Source of the DNA: Phoebastria nigripes
Taxonomy: Eukaryota > Chordata > Aves > Procellariiformes > Diomedeidae
DNA length: 64,000 bases
NCBI GenBank assembly: GCA_035582835.1
Contig: JAYKAV010002920.1
Location: forward strand, 198,959-262,958
Direction of reading: 5' to 3'
Below are positions 36,526 to 64,000 of this stretch, piece after piece (position 1 is the stretch's first letter; each line of letters opens with the position of its first letter). The position numbers were made by a program, and so were the translations under genes. The notes under the pieces are model-generated. The model saw only the letters and a list, made by a program, of their open reading frames with translations. It searched no databases and had not been told where the DNA came from.

Positions 36526-38429
36526 AGCTGCAGAACCACTGTACCATGCATCTATTAGGTGCCTGGATGAATCCAGGAAGAACTGCCACCTGCTCCTGGA
36601 CCAGGATGGGATCCTGGTCATCTCTTCTCTGGTGTTCAGGAGCAACGTAGGCTCCTGACAAACCACTGAAGTAGCTTTTCACATGCTGAAATTAGGTGCC
36701 CATCTTGTTTATCCCCACATCTGAAGAACACTGATCCCATCAGAGGTTTTTACTGTATGTACTGAGAACCTCTGAGAGACTCTAGGCATCATCAGCAATT
36801 ATGACTTCCCATATTTTGGCTATGCTCTGAGTGTGAGATGCAGAGGGGATAAGAAGAATCCNGTGCTGAAACCAAAACAGTGTCAGCACCAACAAGATAG
36901 AGTACCTGGGTGGTCCTACAGGAAGCACTCCGGCATCAATCTTTGCCCAGAGCTCCCTGGCGCTCCCCATGATTAAATTTCCTTGAGTTTTCAAGTCACC
37001 CCTTGTTAGGACATGTCAGCACTCCAAGGTTAACAAAGGCATTGAAGGGCAGTGTTAGGTGTGGTCTTTCATATAAGACTGGCTGCTGAATCACGGGGTA
37101 CCACACTTGATCATTGCTATGAACAAATAAATTGTGACTCAGCCAGAAGTGCTAGAAAGGCCTGGGAATAACAGACAACAAGTCGGGTAAGTGCTGTGCC
37201 CAGGGACAGTATGTGCAATGTATAGTGTAGATGTGTCTGGAAGAGCTTGGAAATACTTAGAGTAAGGATACCAGGAGCGCGTCCCAGCCAGGAACCCTCC
37301 TGCCAGGATGCCCATAGAAGCGACCCAACACAGCACTGTAGGCATCTCATGTCAACCCGGCAGTAGTGTATTTTAGCCACATCCTTTGACTTTCCTGTCC
37401 ATGCTGAGGGATGATGAATTTAAATTTTTTTTTTCCCAATTTTTATGATTTGAGGAATATAAATCCTACTTTAAGCTGTTTTCCTAACATGATGATGTTT
37501 CAGTTTTTTATCACAAAGATATTTTATCAAGTAATCCGGATATTTGTTAATCTGTAACATATTATTTAACTTTACTTGCAGACAGATCTGACCATTGTTA
37601 GACAAGTATCTGCCAAAAGCAATACAGGCATTATTTTAACCTCTCTGGAGGGAGAGGTCACAGAAAATTTCTTCTCAAGCTGCCTCCAATCCCTTTGTTG
37701 TTGACTATGTAGTTAAAAGAAATTTCCAATATGTACATGAACATATATATACCAAATCTGCTGTGCAGTTCTGCTTTATCTACTTTGTCTGATTTTACAG
37801 AATATTGAACATCCCAGAAAAACAAACAAACAAAAACAAACCTCAAAAAACAGGCAGTCATTTTTTCCACTTTACAAACAGTGGGCTTTTAATGCAATTT
37901 TAAAATTAGCTTTTATCATTTCAAACTGATGGTTGTTTGCATAATGATCTGATGAATCACCTAGCAGCTCTAGCAAGTTACCCAGAAGCAGCTGCTAAAA
38001 CACTCACAATAATCTATTACAGAGAAAAGAGGCTTAAATGTTCCTGGTATCATTCTTTAGAACAATTCCTGTATACCTCAAATGGGAATTATGAAAATAC
38101 AGAGCATTTTGATTGAGTAAAATTTACATTCAGGCACTGAGCTTATACTAAGGAAAGCTTCCTCAGCCATGTGTCCACCATACCTTTCCCAACTAATCCT
38201 TCTCTATCCTTGAATTGCTGTCACACCACCCACCACCCAACCTTTCCTCTCTGCCCTCAGAGAAACCAGTTTCCACAACGCGCTGCTGCCCGGGAGTCAC
38301 ACATCAAAAATCTTCAGATATCCTTACGGCATCCCTGAGACACAAGGAAACCTATTCAGATCTTCACAGCGGCATTAAACCTTTGGACTGCAGAGGTATC
38401 CAGGCTCTTTACCACCACTTGCATCACGT
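36526..38429. other. Upstream flank of SUPT20H, no gene seen
   Basis: Composition shifts from mixed to AT-rich (37400-38150) and then rises toward the CpG island. An AATAAA at about 37124 with ATATAAG upstream (37071) is faintly LTR-like. One N lies at 36862. Confidence 0.35.
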
Positions 38430-38559
38430 CCCTCCTGCAGCCGCCGCCCGCCTCAGCCGCCCCGCCCCTCAGCGCCCAACGGCTACTCCCGGCGCGAGCG
38501 GGGCCCGCTGGCCGCCCGCGAAGGGGCGGGGCTTAGGAGCCCGCCCTCCCGTCTCTATG

Positions 38560-38756
38560 GCGACGCCGCGAGTCGCTTCCCGCCCTTAACCTAACCCACC
38601 TCGTCGCCATGGCGACTGCCCCCGCCCCTTCCGGGAGCGACTCGGAAGCGGCGGGGCGGAAGCGGCCGGGGGCGCCGCGGTGGGCTGAGGCGGGGGCGGA
38701 TGAGCGGGCGGCGGGGGCCGCTGTGCGGGGGGCAGGGCCCCGCGGGAGGCCGGCAG
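38560..38756 (+). other. SUPT20H: Probable noncoding exon 1 of SUPT20H (5' end not resolved)
   Basis: A 5' splice site, GGCAG followed by GTAACG at 38757, lies within the CpG island. The acceptor of exon 2 is at 40320. The transcription start is not visible; 38560 is a guess. Other donors in the island, such as CGCAG before GTAGGC at 39015, could give alternative first exons. If transcription starts before 38609, this exon contains an upstream ATG in strong context. Confidence 0.45.
38609..38756 (+). other. Candidate upstream ORF in SUPT20H exon 1
   Basis: An ATG at 38609 has G at -3 and G at +4, a strong context. The frame is open to the donor at 38756, and after splicing to exon 2 it would end at a TGA at 40332, giving about 53 codons. 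It is out of the main reading frame context and would reduce translation if included in the mRNA. Its existence depends on the unknown start site. Confidence 0.3.
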
Positions 38757-38811
38757 GTAACGGCGCTCGGCGTCACGGGTCTCCCCCGCCCGCGCCGGGT
38801 AGGGGGCGGTT

Positions 38812-38826
38812 GGGTGGGTGGGTGGG
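38812..38826 (+). other. G-quadruplex motif at the start of SUPT20H intron 1
   Basis: GGGTGGGTGGGTGGG has four G3 tracts with single-T loops on the coding strand, about 55 bp after the probable first donor. This is the strongest class of parallel quadruplex motif and could form in DNA and in nascent RNA. Confidence 0.75.
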
Positions 38827-40320
38827 TGGCGGCGGCGGCCCCCTGCACCCTGGCGGGCTGGGCTGGGCCGCGCCGGGTGGGCCGCGGGAGCTGGGGGCCT
38901 AGCCTGCGCCCTTCGGCCCGGCCACAGCGCGGCGTTGCGGCTTGGCCCGGCCCGGCCCTTTCCGGCTGGCTGCTGCGGTCGGTGGCTCCGTCCGGTCGCT
39001 CTCCGCCCTCGCAGGTAGGCCCGTGTCCGCGGAGACCGCGGCAGCCCCGGCGGGCGCGGAGGTGCGGTTGGCCCGTCTGCCCGCCTGGCGGTGCTCGGCG
39101 GGGCGGTGACAGCAGGGCCCGGGCGCATCGGGCTCCCCGTCCCTCGCGGGGCTTGCACCTGCGCCTCGCCAGGGCTGAGTGCCCTTTCGGTCTCCCACTT
39201 CTAGGACCTGGCTTCAGCGTGAGCCGGGGCAGGGGCGGAGAGGCTGCTCGGAAAGCAGCAGTCCTGTAGGATGGCGCGGATGGACGCCCCCCTGGGCCAT
39301 CCTGTGCAGGCTCCTTTTTGCCCACCACCTCGCCATCTGCCAGAGGCCAGCAGGTTTCAGCCTTGCGGGGAGCTCTGAGTCATTGTCTGTGGGTTTTTTT
39401 CTATTGAAATTGTTTCCACGCCAAAACAGCTGAGTAAGGTTTAGGGAGGTGTGAGGTAGCAGGCATATGTCATCTGAGATCTAGGAAGGTGTTTGTGAAA
39501 GCCATGGCTGTTGTGGAATGTAGCTGCAACAGAAATATTTCCACAAATTAAAATTATGTGTGGTGGAATTTCTTAAGTGAACGTTTCAAGTATAGTGAGG
39601 CACTGTAGCGTTCAAATATGAAAGCAAAATTCACTTAAATTTTCACATCTCCTCATTGGGAATGATGCTAAGGACAGGATTTAAAGATTGGGGGTTTTGA
39701 GCTAGTTTTTTTTTTTTTTTCATACCACTATCTAGCTGAATTTAAAAATGAAATGGCATAGGGACATGGCATCTGAGGGCAAGGACATCTAAGGAACATG
39801 CTAGTGCTGTGCAAATTTTATTCACTTCATAATTGACAGCCTACTGTGAGTCAGTATTAAACTAACATCTCAAAATAGTGCTAGAGGCACTGCTAGTGGA
39901 ATTGTTGTCTGTGGAATAATACCTTCATAAAAGCAAAACAAAAAATCTAATAGGGTATACTAAATGTTCTGGCTGCTTGTCATTAAATATTCTAGCCTTT
40001 TGTGGATGTGATGTTTGGGGTGTCTAGGTAGACTGCTGCAATGGAGAAGGGTACTTGGCTATATAATTTCAATTATATGCTTATTGTTACTTTACTATTT
40101 AATATAACTAATGTAAAATGATTCTGCAAAGTAGTAGTAGTCACTAGAATAGGAACCTCTGCAGTTACATTAAATGGAACTTTTTTGTTTCTACTTTTGG
40201 AGGAAAGGATACTATGCAAATTAAATTTANGCAAAATTAACCACTGAAAATGTTATACTTAAATAAAATGCTTATTTAGTTTCTTAGTGATATTTTTTCT
40301 CCTTGATTTTTTTTTTTCAG

Positions 40321-40415
40321 TACCCCAAGTGTGACCATAAAATATGATTCTTTGCCTACTGTACCAAACTTCTTAAGTACTTCTTTTGCCATTTGGTCAC
40401 CTGGCTTCAACTACA

Positions 40416-40418
<3 letters not shown>
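40321..40418 (+). CDS. SUPT20H: SUPT20H exon 2: 5' UTR and start codon (residue 1)
   Basis: The exon follows a polypyrimidine tract and TTTCAG (40320), and the donor is GTAAGT at 40419. The initiator ATG (40416-40418) is the last codon of the exon, with A at -3. A 10-codon upstream ORF lies at 40344-40376. The next exon starts with CAACAAACT, giving the conserved MQQ start of the protein. Confidence 0.9.
40344..40376 (+). other. Short upstream ORF in SUPT20H exon 2
   Basis: ATG ATT through TAA, 10 codons, closes 39 nt before the main start codon. Such short frames are compatible with reinitiation at the main ATG. Confidence 0.6.
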
Positions 40419-62867
<22,449 letters not shown>

Positions 62868-63194
62868 GTGAGTTTATCGAGCCATACGTTTCTTTTATTT
62901 ACACTTGATTATTGAATTAATTAGAATAATTTTTGCTATCCACATTTAAAAGTAAAATAACCTAAAAATTTCTTTCTGAATGAATTTTTAAATGCTTCAC
63001 TGTCATAATCATTCAGAGTGAGTATATTGGGAAAAGTTAGAGGAAAGCACTTTTGTTTTCACTGTTCAAATGTTGTGTCTTTTAGCCATGTCTCTTTTTT
63101 TTCTTATTTTTTTTTAGCCATGTATAGTATAGGTTTTGTTGTAGCATTTTCCCCTGTTCAGATGAAGCTTTCACAGAGCAGTATAGTAAAATGC

Positions 63195-63312
63195 AGCTAC
63201 GCATTTTATTTTACAGGTCAGTAAACACAGAAGCAGATGTAGTAGCTGAACTTCTTTTTCTTTTATCTTTAGAAATTATTAAAATTATTTTCTCTTTAGT
63301 TTGAAGATGAAA

Positions 63313-63360
<48 letters not shown>

Positions 63361-63479
63361 NAGCTACGCATTTTATTTTACAGGTCAGTAAACACAGAAG
63401 CAGATGTAGTAGCTGAACTTCTTTTTCTTTGATCTTTAGAACTTAGTAAAATTAAATTCTCTTTAGTTTGATGGTCACA

Positions 63480-63510
<31 letters not shown>
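63195..63510. repeat. Tandem duplication of a 120-bp unit, each followed by a poly-A run
   Basis: The unit starting AGCTACGCATTTTATTTTAC lies at 63195-63315, followed by 45 A (63316-63360) and an N (63361), then again at 63362-63481, followed by 29 A. The first 75 bases are identical and differences gather next to the A-run. This pattern fits a false duplication across a homopolymer, though a real tandem duplication is possible. Confidence 0.85.
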
Positions 63511-63511
<1 letters not shown>

Positions 63512-63899
63512 CCCAAAAACAAACAAACAAAAAACCCCCAAAAAACCCAGAACAAAAAAACTCACACCACCACAAAACAAAAAAACCACCAAAACCTTTA
63601 AAGTGCATATGTTTATATGCACGCATCCAGTAGAAATTCCTGCATTCCCAAATTCTCATGCCTGTTGGCATTGCCTTGTGTTTTACTCGCTGCTTCTGGC
63701 TTTCTTGGTCAGATTCAGTACTCCAGTGGCAAACTGTATTTAGGCTCCAACTAGTAAATGAATTTTGTATCCCTTGGGCTTTTTTCTTTGCCACATCTTT
63801 CCCCTAAATACCTACTTTTAAACTGCAACAATGTTGCTCTGAAAGAGGTAGTTCTTGGTGGCAGCCAGAAGAACAGCATGCAGAGGCCAGCAGTTGCAG

Positions 63900-64000
63900 G
63901 AAGGAGTGTGAGTGTTTCTGTATGNGTCTATACACATACAGACATATGCATGCACGTGTGTGTGTATATATTTTTTTTTTTAATATATTTTTATATATAT
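63900..64000. repeat. Simple-sequence region at the window end
   Basis: CA/TG, then TA and T-rich low-complexity DNA with an N at 63925. Confidence 0.6.

Larger units (their letters stand above)
38430..39290. promoter_or_regulatory. SUPT20H: CpG island promoter of SUPT20H
   Basis: About 860 bp of very GC- and CpG-rich DNA in an AT-rich region, immediately upstream of the SUPT20H exons. No TATA box is evident. Visible elements are GC boxes (GGGGCGGGG near 38523, CCCCCGCCCC near 38620), ETS cores (CTTCCGGGA near 38629; GCGGAAGCGG near 38656), YY1-like CCATGGCGAC, and a 14-bp palindrome at 38603-38616. This is the usual layout of a housekeeping promoter with dispersed start sites. Such islands can fire in both directions, but I see no gene on the other strand. 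Confidence 0.85.

Noticed and set aside
38586..39328. Overlapping long frames on both strands (up to 245 codons) in the CpG island
   Set aside because: GC-rich DNA lacks stop codons. The products are Pro/Arg/Ala-rich without family features, and no splice-supported gene fits.
63300..63315. Possible next SUPT20H exon after CTTTAG (TTTGAAGATGAAACT)
   Set aside because: It runs into a stop and a poly-A tract, lies in the duplicated unit, and does not match the expected continuation of the protein.
63468..63794. Lys-rich plus frame and Phe-rich minus frame
   Set aside because: They are produced by the homopolymer A-run.

Overview
The window is nuclear DNA from a bird. The interspersed repeats are avian: CR1 LINEs with the typical 3' end (repeated TCATAGAA octamers), ERV-L type LTRs and one long LTR of another family. 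The only recognisable cellular gene is vertebrate SUPT20H. The mix of LTR subfamilies suggests a neoavian bird, but the species cannot be told from this sequence. Scattered single Ns, one 32-N gap and two repeat-plus-N junctions point to a draft assembly.

Layout. Positions 1-3676 hold a decayed ERV-L-like provirus on the minus strand: LTR, primer binding site, gag, protease and the start of reverse transcriptase, cut by a second LTR of a different subfamily at the window edge. Positions 3677 to about 38400 are a gene-poor flank filled with repeats. It contains five CR1 fragments and several probable ancient ones, solo LTRs at 9199-9782, 17874-18990 and 21449-22012, a 225-bp direct repeat pair (6591 and 7878), and a decayed fragment resembling a PIF/Harbinger transposase at 25441-25800. 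No cellular gene was found there. In other vertebrates SUPT20H has a long gene-poor upstream region, which fits.

About 38430-39290 is a CpG island with GC boxes, ETS and YY1-like sites and no TATA box. It is the promoter of SUPT20H, which runs on the plus strand to the end of the window. I could place 15 coding exons (40416-62867) with GT/AG borders and continuous phase. They encode the N-terminal 434 residues of the SAGA subunit SPT20, and the rest lies beyond the window. The start codon is the last three bases of its exon. Two introns carry transposable elements, a 2.35-kb CR1 in intron 13 and a solo LTR in intron 14, both antisense to the gene.

I see no operon-like or defence-like system. 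The most useful observations are the exon model, the promoter-proximal G-quadruplex and upstream ORFs, the nested provirus, the transposase relic, the unidentified 225-bp repeat and two probable assembly duplications.
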